Source: a virus. Taken from it: a DNA stretch of 34,332 nt. Under the pieces are notes generated by a model, which made no database searches, was not told the DNA's origin, and saw only the letters and a list, made by a program, of their open reading frames with translations. This document shows positions 26,331 through 34,332 of the stretch, piece after piece (the stretch's first letter is position 1; every line of letters starts with the position of its first letter). The DNA is taken from the IMG/VR virus record IMGVR_UViG_3300047089_000067, positions 1 through 34,332 of that record; one strand, given 5' to 3'. The translations under genes and the position numbers were made by a program.

Positions 26331-27094
26331 GTGATTCATATACGGAGTTTCGGCCGGCAACGGGAATGGATCGCGCCTCGATCGATTCCCAAGGCTACGG
26401 CATGGTTCAGTATGGGCCGACCGACGACAAGCTGATTGTCGGCTTCTACAAGAAGTCGGTTCTCAATGCCGCGCGCTCGCGAGAAATGGGCAAGCCGGTT
26501 CACGAGGGCCGAGATTTCGTCAAGATCCAGCACCCCGGCGAAACGCTTAATATCGTCGATCGTCCAGTCAAGGATGACGACAAGCAGCGCTGGCCTCGGC
26601 AATGGCACAGCTATCAGCAAGGCGTTCGTCAAGTACCAGATGGCGTGCCGATCAATCTCTTGTTTCCGTCGAAGCCTGAAATCGAAACCATGCTTCGCGG
26701 TTACAATATCCATACGGTTGAGCAGCTCGCCAATCTATCAGGCGAAGCCATTGGCACGGTCGGCATGGGTGCGCAGGATTGGGTCAATGCAGCCCAGCGC
26801 TATATGGAGCGCGCCAACAAGGGCGTGAACCATCATCAATTTGAGAAGGCCTTAGCGGAGAAGGATTCTCGCATCGCCATGCTTGAGCGTCAGGTGGCAG
26901 AGGTCACTGCACTGGTTCGCCAGCAGCAGACGCAGCCAAATCCTCAGACGACTGATTTCCAGACGCTTCAAATCAATGCACTGCATGAAAGCGAAGTCAG
27001 GCCGTACACGCCGCCTGGTGCCGAGTTCGTACAGGACTTGTCTGGAATGACCACGCAACCGAAACGCCGAGGCCGTCCGCCAAAGCAACACTAG
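26327..27094 (+). CDS. Probable virion protein with coiled coil and AT-hook-like tail
   Basis: This encodes 255 residues from the ATG at 26327, overlapping the DUF115 gene. A compact N-terminal half (MVQYGPTDDKLIVGFYKKSV, then GRDFVKIQHPGETLNIVDRP) is followed by a helical hairpin (NIHTVEQLANLSGEAIGTVG). A coiled coil comes next (EKDSRIAMLERQVAEVTALV), and a disordered tail ends in KRRGRPPK (residues 246-253). That last motif is like an AT-hook or nuclear-type DNA-minor-groove binder. The first half resembles a family seen near phage capsid genes. It may link capsid and DNA. Confidence 0.7.
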   Translation: MSDSYTEFRPATGMDRASIDSQGYGMVQYGPTDDKLIVGFYKKSVLNAARSREMGKPVHEGRDFVKIQHPGETLNIVDRPVKDDDKQRWPRQWHSYQQGVRQVPDGVPINLLFPSKPEIETMLRGYNIHTVEQLANLSGEAIGTVGMGAQDWVNAAQRYMERANKGVNHHQFEKALAEKDSRIAMLERQVAEVTALVRQQQTQPNPQTTDFQTLQINALHESEVRPYTPPGAEFVQDLSGMTTQPKRRGRPPKQH

Positions 27095-27105
27095 GAGATC
27101 ATGAA

Positions 27106-27474
27106 ATGACGAGTGCAAAGGACTTGATGAGTCTTGGTTTAGCATGGGGTCTGGCCCAGGCAGAAGGGTTTTCAGATATTGCCATTACGGCGGCTGGGTC
27201 TGCCACGACAGACGCGACGGTATGTGACGCACAGAACGATGTGTTTCGCATGACGGCGACAGGTGCCGACGGCATTCGCATGAATACCAGCACGCCATTG
27301 TTGCAGCCAATTTTCATCTCCAATGTTTCTGGGTCAACCGGGAAGGTCTATCCAGCGACTGGTGGCAACTTCAATGGCGGCTCGACCGATGCCGCGATTT
27401 CTGTCGGTGCTAACAAGTGCCTAATCGTCATGCGGTTTTCGACCACGGGCTGGCTTTCAAACCTGTCGGCATAA
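27106..27474 (+). CDS. Beta-rich probable virion protein
   Basis: This encodes 122 residues from the ATG at 27106, with AGGAG eight bases upstream. Gly, Ala, Ser and Thr make up much of it (SDIAITAAGSATTDATVCDA, then GSTGKVYPATGGNFNGGSTD). Like the proteins at 17152 and 20272 it looks like a beta-sandwich virion surface part. No motif for an enzyme. It stands between the head proteins and the tail adaptor. Confidence 0.65.
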   Translation: MTSAKDLMSLGLAWGLAQAEGFSDIAITAAGSATTDATVCDAQNDVFRMTATGADGIRMNTSTPLLQPIFISNVSGSTGKVYPATGGNFNGGSTDAAISVGANKCLIVMRFSTTGWLSNLSA

Positions 27475-27477
27475 TCC

Positions 27478-28452
27478 ATGGCGCAACTGACCCTTTTGCA
27501 GATCGCACAGGCCGTCACGGGTGAGCTTGGATTAGTCCAGCCATCCGTGGTCGTCGGCGCGACAGATTTGCAGACGGTTCAGATCCTTAACTTGATCAAT
27601 CGCGAGGGTGACAATCTCAAGCGGACACACAACTGGACGCAACTCCAGACCTTGTTCACGCTCAATGTTGGTCCTCCGACCGTCACGACGGGGAATGTCA
27701 CGTTAAGCTCTCCTGTCATCACCAATATACCATCGACGGCTGGCCTTACCGCTGAACTGTTCTGCGTGTCAGGATCGCAGATTCCGGTTGCAGCAAGACT
27801 TCTAAATTTAGGGGACCAGAACGGAAACAATCCAACCACATCAGTAACACTCGATATGGTCGCGACGGGAACGGTTGCGAATACTGCGTTGACGTTCGCG
27901 CAGGATACATACCCTGAAAATGCGGACTTTGATCGATTCCTGAATGGCACGGCATGGGATCGAACAAACCGGTGGGCATTGCTTGGTCCTGATAGTCCCC
28001 AACTGGACGAATATCATCGCTCTGGCATCGTCACGACGGGACCACGGCGGCATTTTCGCCAAGTCGGCAATCTAACTGCCGGTACGTATCGCATTTGGCC
28101 GGCGCCGGCCATCGTTGACACGCCATTCCAGATTGCGTGGGAATATCTCTCGCTGAACTGGGTTCGGGTGAACGGCGGATCGACGCTCGCTGCATCCATG
28201 GTCAATGATGCAGATACGCCGATCCTGGATAGCCAGGCGCTTATCCTCGGAGCTAAGTGGCGCTTCCTGCAAGCCAAGGGCATTCCGACTGCTGCATCGA
28301 TGCAGACGGAATATCTTGATTATGTCCAGCAACTGATTGCGCGCGATGGCGGTGCGCCGACGCTGACGATGGGACGGCGTTGGACGCCATATCTGTTGAA
28401 CACTGGCAATGTTCAGGATGCCAACTTCCCTGCCGGCGCGGGGAGTGCCTGA
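27478..28452 (+). CDS. Probable head-tail adaptor (tail accessory) protein
   Basis: This encodes 324 residues from the ATG at 27478. The N-terminus (MAQLTLLQIAQAVTGELGL, then LQTVQILNLINREGDNLKRT) gives a helical adaptor-like start. A beta-rich centre and a helical end (ILGAKWRFLQAKGIPTAASM, then MQTEYLDYVQQLIARDGG) follow. Its position after the capsid genes and before the hub-like gene is that of P22 gp4 or T7 gp11, so I assign adaptor by context. It is longer than P22 gp4. The stop overlaps the next start. Confidence 0.65.
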   Translation: MAQLTLLQIAQAVTGELGLVQPSVVVGATDLQTVQILNLINREGDNLKRTHNWTQLQTLFTLNVGPPTVTTGNVTLSSPVITNIPSTAGLTAELFCVSGSQIPVAARLLNLGDQNGNNPTTSVTLDMVATGTVANTALTFAQDTYPENADFDRFLNGTAWDRTNRWALLGPDSPQLDEYHRSGIVTTGPRRHFRQVGNLTAGTYRIWPAPAIVDTPFQIAWEYLSLNWVRVNGGSTLAASMVNDADTPILDSQALILGAKWRFLQAKGIPTAASMQTEYLDYVQQLIARDGGAPTLTMGRRWTPYLLNTGNVQDANFPAGAGSA

Positions 28453-30074
28453 TGCGCGCCACGATCGCACGGGAAATGAACCACAAGACTGCCAATCCAT
28501 TCATGGGTGGAACGGGTCAGGCTTATCCGATGTCGATTCCTGCCTCGGTAGGCGGATGGGATCAGATTTCATCTTTGGCAAATATGCCGCCTGATCATGC
28601 GGTGCAGCTCGACAACTGGATTCCTCGTCCCGGCTATCTTGAAATCCGCAGGGGCTCGAGGTCTTGGGCATCCGGGATTGGGACTTCGACTTCTCCCGTC
28701 GAAACCATCATGGCCTATAATTCTCCGAACACGAGCAATTCAAAACTGTTCGCGGTCGGCGGCGGTGCTTTCTATGATGCTACGGCCGGAGGCGTTGCGA
28801 CGATCACGACTGTCACGGGCCTTTCCAGCAACCGTTGGCAATATACCAATTTTACGAACGCAGCAGTTAATGCGTGGCTTGTATGCGCCAATGGCGTCGA
28901 TGCGCCGCGCATCTATGACGGCACAAGCTGGGCAGCAATGACGCTTTCAGGCGTCACGTCGAACAATATCGCGTCATGGACTTCGTGGAAGGGCAGGCTT
29001 TGGTGCACGCTCGTTAATTCGACGAATGTCGGCTATCTCGGCAATAGCGCGATTTCCGGCGCTGTGACGACGTTTGATCTCGGCCAGCAGATGACGCGCG
29101 GCGGATATATCGTCGCAATCTCGACATGGACGCAGGATTCCAAGCAGACGGTTGATGAATACATCGCGTTCATCTCTTCACGTGGTCAGGTCATAGTCTA
29201 TCAGGGCACTGACCCAACCACGGCAAACACGTTTGCGCTCGTGGGTGTCTACGATCTCGGCGCGCCGATCGGGAAGCGCTGTTTTCTTCGGATTTCAGGC
29301 AATCTCTGGATCATCTGTGTTGATGGCGTTCTGCCGATGTCAGAAATGCTGACGCAGGATCGTGCGGCTGCGGCCAAGGTTGCGCCGACCACGAATATTC
29401 AGAACGCCATGATGAATTCTGCGCGTCTCTATAATGGCAATTTTGGGTGGCAGTTCATCGAATATGCCAAGGGACAATTGGCGATCCTGAACATTCCGCA
29501 GGTCGAGAACAACACATCCGTTCAGTATGTCATGAACACGCTGACAGGCGCATGGTGCCAGTTCACAGGTATCGATGCCAATTGCTGGGAAGTGTTGAAC
29601 GATGTCCCGTACTTCGGCGCTAACGATGGCCGCATCTATCAATGGGACTATGGTTCAGGCGACTATATCGGAGATGAAGGTTTTCCGATTACGGCAACGG
29701 TTCAGACCGCGTTCAATTATTTTGACAGTCGCGGGCATCTCAAGCGCTGGACAATGGTTCGCCCAATCCTGACGACAGATGGCAGCGTCACGCCTGGGGT
29801 TGGTCTTAACATCGATTTCGGAACTGATGCGCCGATCTCCATTCCATCGGATGCCACGACAGTCTCCGCGCTGTGGGACGTTGCGCTGTGGGACGTTGCA
29901 TTGTGGCCCGTGAATTCGTCTGTTGTAGCGAACTGGACAACGGTTGAAGGCATCGGACAATGCGCTTCGATCCTAACGAAGGTTTCGACTGTCGATAATG
30001 GGCAGGCCAATGGCGTTACACTGCAATTGAATAGCTGGGATTTGATTGCTGAACCGGGGAGGGCATTCTTTTGA
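28452..30074 (+). CDS. Probable tail hub / packaged-DNA stabilisation protein
   Basis: This encodes 540 residues from the ATG at 28452, coupled to the adaptor gene. The sequence is made of many short strand repeats with Trp and Gly (SKLFAVGGGAFYDATAGGVA, RWQYTNFTNAAVNAWLVCAN, YFGANDGRIYQWDYGSG), as expected for a propeller-like tail-hub or nozzle protein. P22 gp10, in the same gene position, is about 470 residues. A 15-bp tandem duplication gives the internal repeat ALWDVALWDVALW. The role is inferred from order and fold-like pattern. Confidence 0.7.
   Translation: MRATIAREMNHKTANPFMGGTGQAYPMSIPASVGGWDQISSLANMPPDHAVQLDNWIPRPGYLEIRRGSRSWASGIGTSTSPVETIMAYNSPNTSNSKLFAVGGGAFYDATAGGVATITTVTGLSSNRWQYTNFTNAAVNAWLVCANGVDAPRIYDGTSWAAMTLSGVTSNNIASWTSWKGRLWCTLVNSTNVGYLGNSAISGAVTTFDLGQQMTRGGYIVAISTWTQDSKQTVDEYIAFISSRGQVIVYQGTDPTTANTFALVGVYDLGAPIGKRCFLRISGNLWIICVDGVLPMSEMLTQDRAAAAKVAPTTNIQNAMMNSARLYNGNFGWQFIEYAKGQLAILNIPQVENNTSVQYVMNTLTGAWCQFTGIDANCWEVLNDVPYFGANDGRIYQWDYGSGDYIGDEGFPITATVQTAFNYFDSRGHLKRWTMVRPILTTDGSVTPGVGLNIDFGTDAPISIPSDATTVSALWDVALWDVALWPVNSSVVANWTTVEGIGQCASILTKVSTVDNGQANGVTLQLNSWDLIAEPGRAFF
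29871..29900 (+). repeat. 15-bp tandem duplication in the tail hub gene
   Basis: Two copies of CTGTGGGACGTTGCG lie side by side (29871-29885 and 29886-29900, one mismatch), with six bases of a third. They encode ALWDV twice. The length is a multiple of three, so the frame is kept. Confidence 0.85.
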
Positions 30075-30487
30075 AAACATTCCTTCTCGGTCAGGACGTG
30101 ATGGTTGCGAATTGGGTGTTCAAGACATTCAATTTTCATCCTGTGCCGTTCTGCATGGCGGTTGGCATCATTGAGAAAGACTGCCTGATCGGCGGCTGTC
30201 TCTTTCATGCCCATAACGGACCCGATGTCGAAGTCTCGTTCTATGGACCGGGAGCGCTTGATCTAAGCGTTTGCCGTGGGCTTGCGCGTCTTGCGATCAA
30301 CCGTCTTGGCGTGTCGCGGATTACGGCTCGCACATCTCGTTCAAATAAAACCATGACACGCGGCATTCGCAAGGTTGGCTTCCAATATGAAGGCGTCCGC
30401 AAGTTCGGTTACGGCGAACAGGACGCCATCATGTACGGCCTCTATGGCAAAAACCTCGCTAAACTCGCGGGAAGGGCGCTTCACTAA
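30071..30487 (+). CDS. GNAT-fold acetyltransferase-like protein
   Basis: This encodes 138 residues. The start is a TTG at 30071-30073 whose last two bases lie in the previous stop; it has a strong GGGGAGGG seven bases upstream, and the next ATG is ten codons later. The fold pattern is that of GNAT enzymes: strands FCMAVGIIEKDCLIGGCLF and VEVSFYGPG, a helix LSVCRGLARLAINRLG, then TSRSNKTMTRGIRKVGFQYE and a final AIMYGLYGKN. Such proteins recur in podovirus tail modules. It may acetylate a virion or host protein, or be structural with a dead GNAT fold. Confidence 0.75.
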   Translation: MKTFLLGQDVMVANWVFKTFNFHPVPFCMAVGIIEKDCLIGGCLFHAHNGPDVEVSFYGPGALDLSVCRGLARLAINRLGVSRITARTSRSNKTMTRGIRKVGFQYEGVRKFGYGEQDAIMYGLYGKNLAKLAGRALH

Positions 30488-31335
30488 TGAGCTTCAGCGC
30501 ACCTAAAGCACCTGATCCGACAGCAACGTCAAATACTCAGCAGCAATTTAATGTGCAAGCTGCGGGTGATCAGAACAAGATAAACTCATATAACCAATCA
30601 AATGCATTTGGTTCGCAGAACTATGTGCAGGACGCTAGTTCGCCATCAGGATATCGGCTGAATACAAGCTTGTCTGCGCCTCTCCAGTCTATCTTCAACA
30701 CGCAGACAGGAACAGTCAATGATCTTGCGAACAATTCTGCTGGAATGTATTCGCGGCCGTATGACTTGAATGCTGCGTCGGCGGCGACGGCCAAGAATCT
30801 CAATTCATGGCAGCAGCAATATCTTCAGCCTATTTTCGACCAGCAGGCGTCCAACACGGAAGCACAGCTTCGCAATCAGGGACTGATGCCTGGAACTGAG
30901 GCGTACGACAATGCAAAGAATCTATTGGCTCGCAATCAGGGCGATATCACTAATCAATATTTGACGAATAACCAAGGGCAGGCGTTCGGTCAGGCATTGC
31001 AGGCCTATCAGACGCCATTGCAGACAATCGCCGGATTACAGCAAACGATTCCCGGCAATCCTCAGTTTGCCAATACGCCGACTTCGCAAATTCAGCCGGC
31101 TAACTATCAGGGTGCGGTTCAATCGAACTACCAGAACCAGCTTCAGAACTACGAAAACACTTGGAACAACATCGGGAAGCTTGGAACGGCTGCGGTTGGC
31201 TTGGCGGCTGCGCCGCTCACTGGCGGTACGTCGTTGGCCGCATCAATTCCGGGAATGTTCAATAGCGCGACAAACGGCATGTTCCAGTCAAATCCATATG
31301 GCTCGATGCCTAGGATCGGCGGAGGGTGGGGCTGA
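30487..31335 (+). CDS. Gln/Asn-rich probable internal virion (ejection) protein
   Basis: This encodes 282 residues from the ATG at 30487. It starts MSFSAPKAPDPTATSNTQQQ, is rich in Gln, Asn, Ser and Ala throughout (NNQGQAFGQALQAYQTPLQT), and ends with a Gly/Ala-rich hydrophobic part (GTAAVGLAAAPLTGGTSLAA). This make-up is typical of phage internal or DNA-ejection proteins that pass into the host membrane. It lies between the GNAT gene and two more such genes. No sequence family is certain. Confidence 0.7.
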   Translation: MSFSAPKAPDPTATSNTQQQFNVQAAGDQNKINSYNQSNAFGSQNYVQDASSPSGYRLNTSLSAPLQSIFNTQTGTVNDLANNSAGMYSRPYDLNAASAATAKNLNSWQQQYLQPIFDQQASNTEAQLRNQGLMPGTEAYDNAKNLLARNQGDITNQYLTNNQGQAFGQALQAYQTPLQTIAGLQQTIPGNPQFANTPTSQIQPANYQGAVQSNYQNQLQNYENTWNNIGKLGTAAVGLAAAPLTGGTSLAASIPGMFNSATNGMFQSNPYGSMPRIGGGWG

Positions 31336-32714
31336 TGGCTGACTATTTTTCGCAGCAACCTAACTTCGTGAATCCGTCCTATGCAACACCTGAGCAGCTT
31401 GCGAACCAGCGCGCCTATGCGGAAGCATTGACGAAGCGTAGCGGTGAAAACGTCAATCGCCCGACCGGCGCATTGGCCAACATGATTACGGCTTTGACGG
31501 CTGGCCTTGAGCGTAACCGCGCCAACGAAATCCAGTCGCAGGCGGCGGGGCAGAACGCGGGCGATGTCAGCTCGTTGATTGCTCAGTTGCAGGGAGGTCA
31601 GAAGATAGATCCGCAGACGGCGGGAAGGGTTTACGCAAACCCGATGGCATCTCCAGAGCATCGCGCCCTCATAGGTGCTCTGGTGACTCCGCAGCCTATC
31701 AAATCAGAATATGGGCAGCCAGCATATCAAAGCCCATCCAGCGGGGTTCAGCCTGCTCCTATCGCAGGACAGCCCGGAAACTTTCAGCCAGCGTATCGCG
31801 TCAATCAAGGCGCGGAAGGCGTTCACACGGATGCGCCTGTTGCGGCTCCCGGCGCTCCAATTCCATCCACTCCGCGCGTCGTCGGTGACAAGGAAGCCGT
31901 TGCAAGAGGTCTTTATCCAGCTCCGCAAGCGCTGGGGAGCGGCGGCGGGGAGCCGACGCCTGGTGCGGTTCTCCCGACTGCGCCGGCGTCGGCTGTTCCC
32001 AATAGGCCAATGAACCTTGATGAACTGGCGGCGAAGGGACGCCAGTTCGCGGCGGAAAAGGAACGCACGCAAGGCGGCGCAAAAGGCGAAGCCGGTGTCA
32101 TCGAAAGCGATGTCAAGCGCGCCGCAGCGGCTCCTGAAACCCTCAAGGGTTTGGGGATTATGAAAAACACCATTCAGAGTGTAGGCGACCAAATGACATT
32201 TGGGCCGACCGCAAAGCTTTCAAACGAGGCGCGTCGCGTCATCTCTAACTATGCACCTGGCCTTGTTGATGAGAAGGCATTGGCTGGATCTGATGCCATT
32301 GAAAAACTCAATCTCGGTTTGGCCGGTTCGCTATCTCAGCAACTCGGTTTGAACCCATCCGATATTTACCGATCAGTGGCCTCCGTTCCCGGAAATGAAA
32401 AGAGCAAGGCTGGCACGCTTGCGCTCATCAATATGATGGAACAGGCCGCGCGCAATGATCAGTATGTCGGAACAGCGCTATATCAGCAGCACAAGGGCGA
32501 TCTTGGAGGATTCCAGCAGGCGCGCGCTGACTACTACGCGCATCATCCGATCATCAATCCGATCACGGGTAATGCGGTCGAGATTGACGCCAAGAATACG
32601 TCTCAGCAGCAACAGGGAGGGCCGATCAGCGTTTCGTCTCCCGAGGAAGCCAGAAAACTTCCCAAGGGAACGCCAATTCGTTTGCCTGACGGTCGAACCG
32701 GAGTTGTGCCTTGA
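31335..32714 (+). CDS. Probable internal virion / DNA ejection protein
   Basis: This encodes 459 residues from the ATG at 31335 (overlap TGATG; strong GGAGGG upstream). A helical N-terminus (NPSYATPEQLANQRAYAEAL) is followed by a long Pro/Ala/Gly-rich linker (about 125-235). The C-terminal region is helical (TLKGLGIMKNTIQSVGDQMT, then SDAIEKLNLGLAGSLSQQLG). It ends with a short strand segment (PKGTPIRLPDGRTGVV). Length and position correspond to P22 gp20-type ejection proteins. This is inference from context only. Confidence 0.68.
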   Translation: MADYFSQQPNFVNPSYATPEQLANQRAYAEALTKRSGENVNRPTGALANMITALTAGLERNRANEIQSQAAGQNAGDVSSLIAQLQGGQKIDPQTAGRVYANPMASPEHRALIGALVTPQPIKSEYGQPAYQSPSSGVQPAPIAGQPGNFQPAYRVNQGAEGVHTDAPVAAPGAPIPSTPRVVGDKEAVARGLYPAPQALGSGGGEPTPGAVLPTAPASAVPNRPMNLDELAAKGRQFAAEKERTQGGAKGEAGVIESDVKRAAAAPETLKGLGIMKNTIQSVGDQMTFGPTAKLSNEARRVISNYAPGLVDEKALAGSDAIEKLNLGLAGSLSQQLGLNPSDIYRSVASVPGNEKSKAGTLALINMMEQAARNDQYVGTALYQQHKGDLGGFQQARADYYAHHPIINPITGNAVEIDAKNTSQQQQGGPISVSSPEEARKLPKGTPIRLPDGRTGVVP

Positions 32715-34332
32715 TGGCCGATCCATGGGCAGAATTCATCCCGCAGGCTGCACCGAAACAGGGTGGTGCAGATCCATGGGCTGAGTTTGTCGCGCCGGAA
32801 ATGTCTGCCGGCGAGAAAGCCATCGACGCATATAAAGGACTCGGAACAGGTGCCATCAAAGGCACGCTTGCGCTTGGGGGCTTGCCGGGTGATTTGATCG
32901 GTCTTGGTGCAAAGGGCATCGAGAAGGCTTCCAATGCGGTCTCTGACGCGCTTGGCGTCGAGCGCTATCAGCGTCCCGCACCGGGCGAGTCTCCCATTCT
33001 TGATACGATCAAGTCTGGCCTTGAGAAGATTCCGACTACGCAAAGCCTGACTGAAAATCTTAGATCGGCATTGGGGGAGGATTTCTATCATCCAAAATCA
33101 GAGTACGGAAAGGCGGCCGAAAAAATCGGTGAATTCGTTCCGGGGTCGGTAGCTGCTATTCCATCTGGCGGCGGTTCCGTTCTTGGAAACATGGCGAGTG
33201 GAGGCCTTCGCTATGCCGTGGCTCCTGGGCTTGCGACTTATGCCGCTGAAAAATATCTGCCTGAAAGCGACTATAAACCTTATCTTGTGGCTGGTGCTGG
33301 CGTTGCTGGTAGCATCCCAAATCCAGCTCGCATTATTACGCCAATTGAGGCGTCACCAGCAAAGCAGGCTGCGGTTGCTGCGCTCGAGCGCGAAGGCATC
33401 ACGTCGCTGACGGCAGGCCAGCGCACCGGAAACAAATCGCTTCAATATCTCGAAAGCGCTGCGAGCCATGCTCCGGGTGCAGGTGGCGTCGCCCATCGCA
33501 TGGAAGAGGAAGCCGGCCACCAATTCACTGAAGCAGCCATGCGTCGCGCCGGTGCTGAAGGCATTGCCACCCCGGAAGTTCTCGCAGCCAATCAGCGGCG
33601 TCTCGGTCGGGCATTCGAGGACTTATCCGCGCGCAATAGTCTTGTCCCTGATAATCACTTCATCAACGATCTGACGGATGCAGTGCGTGATTATCGCAAT
33701 GTCCCTCCATCTCAGCAACGCCAGATCGTCCAAGGCTACATCGACGATATTGTTAATCACGTGAATAGCGGTCACATGCCTGGTGCTCAGTATCAGGAAA
33801 TGCGCTCGCGTCTTTCGCGGCAATCAAAGGCTTACGCCAACGCAGATCCGGCCTTGTCTGGCGCGCTAGGGGACATGAGAAACGCGCTCGATAGCGCCAT
33901 GGGCCGGTCCATTTCGCCGGCAGATCAGGAAGCATGGCAGGCCGCGCGCCGCGAATATGGTGCTCAAAAAGTTTTGGAGAAGTCTGCTTCTCGTGCCGGC
34001 GAGGCAACTGCCGAAGGCCGCATAACGCCGGCTAATCTACGCAACACGGTTTCAGCAGAAAATCGCGGCGCTTATGCGCGTGGCGAAGGACCGTTCAACG
34101 AACTCGCGCGATCAGGCGTTAGCGTCATGACACCACTGCCAAATTCTGGCACGGCTCAGCGTACGAATGCCTTTCATCTCTTGAACGCCGGATTACTCGG
34201 TATCCCGCAGGCGTTGGCTGGGCGCGTGGTGATGTCGCCTCCGGTGCAATCCTATCTCGCAAATCAACTGATGAATGGCGCGCTACCAAAAAATCAGGCA
34301 GCGCAGCACCTACTCATGATCGAGGCGCTTCA
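32714..34332 (+). CDS. Large probable ejection protein, partial at window end
   Basis: The ATG at 32714 overlaps the previous stop (TGATG) and the frame stays open to the window end, giving at least 539 residues. It begins MADPWAEFIPQAAPKQG and repeats DPWAEF 19 residues later. A glycine-rich hydrophobic region follows (IKGTLALGGLPGDLIGLGAK). Later helical parts contain QQRQIVQGYIDDIVNHVNSG and SRQSKAYANADPALSGALGD. N-terminal DPWAEF repeats occur in large phage internal proteins, some with transglycosylase or peptidase domains. No such domain lies in the visible part. Confidence 0.72.
   Translation, partial: MADPWAEFIPQAAPKQGGADPWAEFVAPEMSAGEKAIDAYKGLGTGAIKGTLALGGLPGDLIGLGAKGIEKASNAVSDALGVERYQRPAPGESPILDTIKSGLEKIPTTQSLTENLRSALGEDFYHPKSEYGKAAEKIGEFVPGSVAAIPSGGGSVLGNMASGGLRYAVAPGLATYAAEKYLPESDYKPYLVAGAGVAGSIPNPARIITPIEASPAKQAAVAALEREGITSLTAGQRTGNKSLQYLESAASHAPGAGGVAHRMEEEAGHQFTEAAMRRAGAEGIATPEVLAANQRRLGRAFEDLSARNSLVPDNHFINDLTDAVRDYRNVPPSQQRQIVQGYIDDIVNHVNSGHMPGAQYQEMRSRLSRQSKAYANADPALSGALGDMRNALDSAMGRSISPADQEAWQAARREYGAQKVLEKSASRAGEATAEGRITPANLRNTVSAENRGAYARGEGPFNELARSGVSVMTPLPNSGTAQRTNAFHLLNAGLLGIPQALAGRVVMSPPVQSYLANQLMNGALPKNQAAQHLLMIEAL

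Noticed and set aside
1-34332. CRISPR array, insertion sequence or toxin-antitoxin pair
   Set aside because: No spaced direct repeats, transposase or paired toxin gene was recognised. The RHH gene at 5070 has no partner toxin beside it.

Overview
The window is phage DNA from end to end, either a prophage or a temperate phage genome. The host is most likely an alphaproteobacterium, probably Hyphomicrobiales. This rests on a GcrA-type regulator gene (13802-14341), moderate GC, and many small gene families that I recognise from rhizobial and brucella-like prophages. Both ends of the window cut through phage genes, so neither phage end nor a host flank is visible. I saw no tRNA, rRNA, insertion sequence or CRISPR array.

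Layout. (1) 1-4954, leftward: a tightly packed operon of small genes. It includes a stand-alone FtsK-gamma-like winged helix, a DUF4326 protein, a tyrosine integrase and an overlapping helix-turn-helix (possible excisionase) gene. (2) 4955-5237: a control node with three related 20-bp palindromic sites, a leftward promoter and a rightward ribbon-helix-helix (RHH) regulator gene. (3) 5234-11220, leftward: the early operon. It holds a Rad52-type annealing protein, an HNH nuclease, a C5 cytosine methyltransferase, a frameshifted gene and many small genes, several linked by 4-bp start/stop overlaps. (4) 11221-12019: a lambda-like immunity region. A leftward repressor and a rightward Cro-like gene sit between two promoters with the same layout (PL and PR), each overlapped by a TAGTTG-N2-CAACTA type operator. 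(5) 12020-14967, rightward: regulatory and replication genes, then the GcrA-like gene and small genes. (6) 14964-34332, rightward: packaging and virion genes in podovirus-like order. These are the large terminase, portal, scaffold, major capsid, decoration-type proteins, a probable tail adaptor and tail hub, a GNAT-fold protein and three probable internal or ejection proteins, the last cut by the window end. No tape-measure or tail-tube gene is seen, which fits a short-tailed virion. No lysis genes are seen either.

How it works together (inference). The repressor and Cro protein would compete for the twin PL and PR operators to choose lysogeny or early expression. PL transcription makes the recombination and modification genes. 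A second, separately controlled leftward operon carries the integrase and is apparently gated by the RHH protein through its three sites. PR leads through replication genes to the GcrA-like protein, which could turn on the packaging and virion operon through the host sigma factor.

The points most worth attention are the three-site RHH switch over the integrase operon, the twin promoters, a long open reading frame nested inside the methyltransferase gene, the 175-nt dual-coding overlap at the integrase start, and a DUF115/MptE-like enzyme among the head genes.
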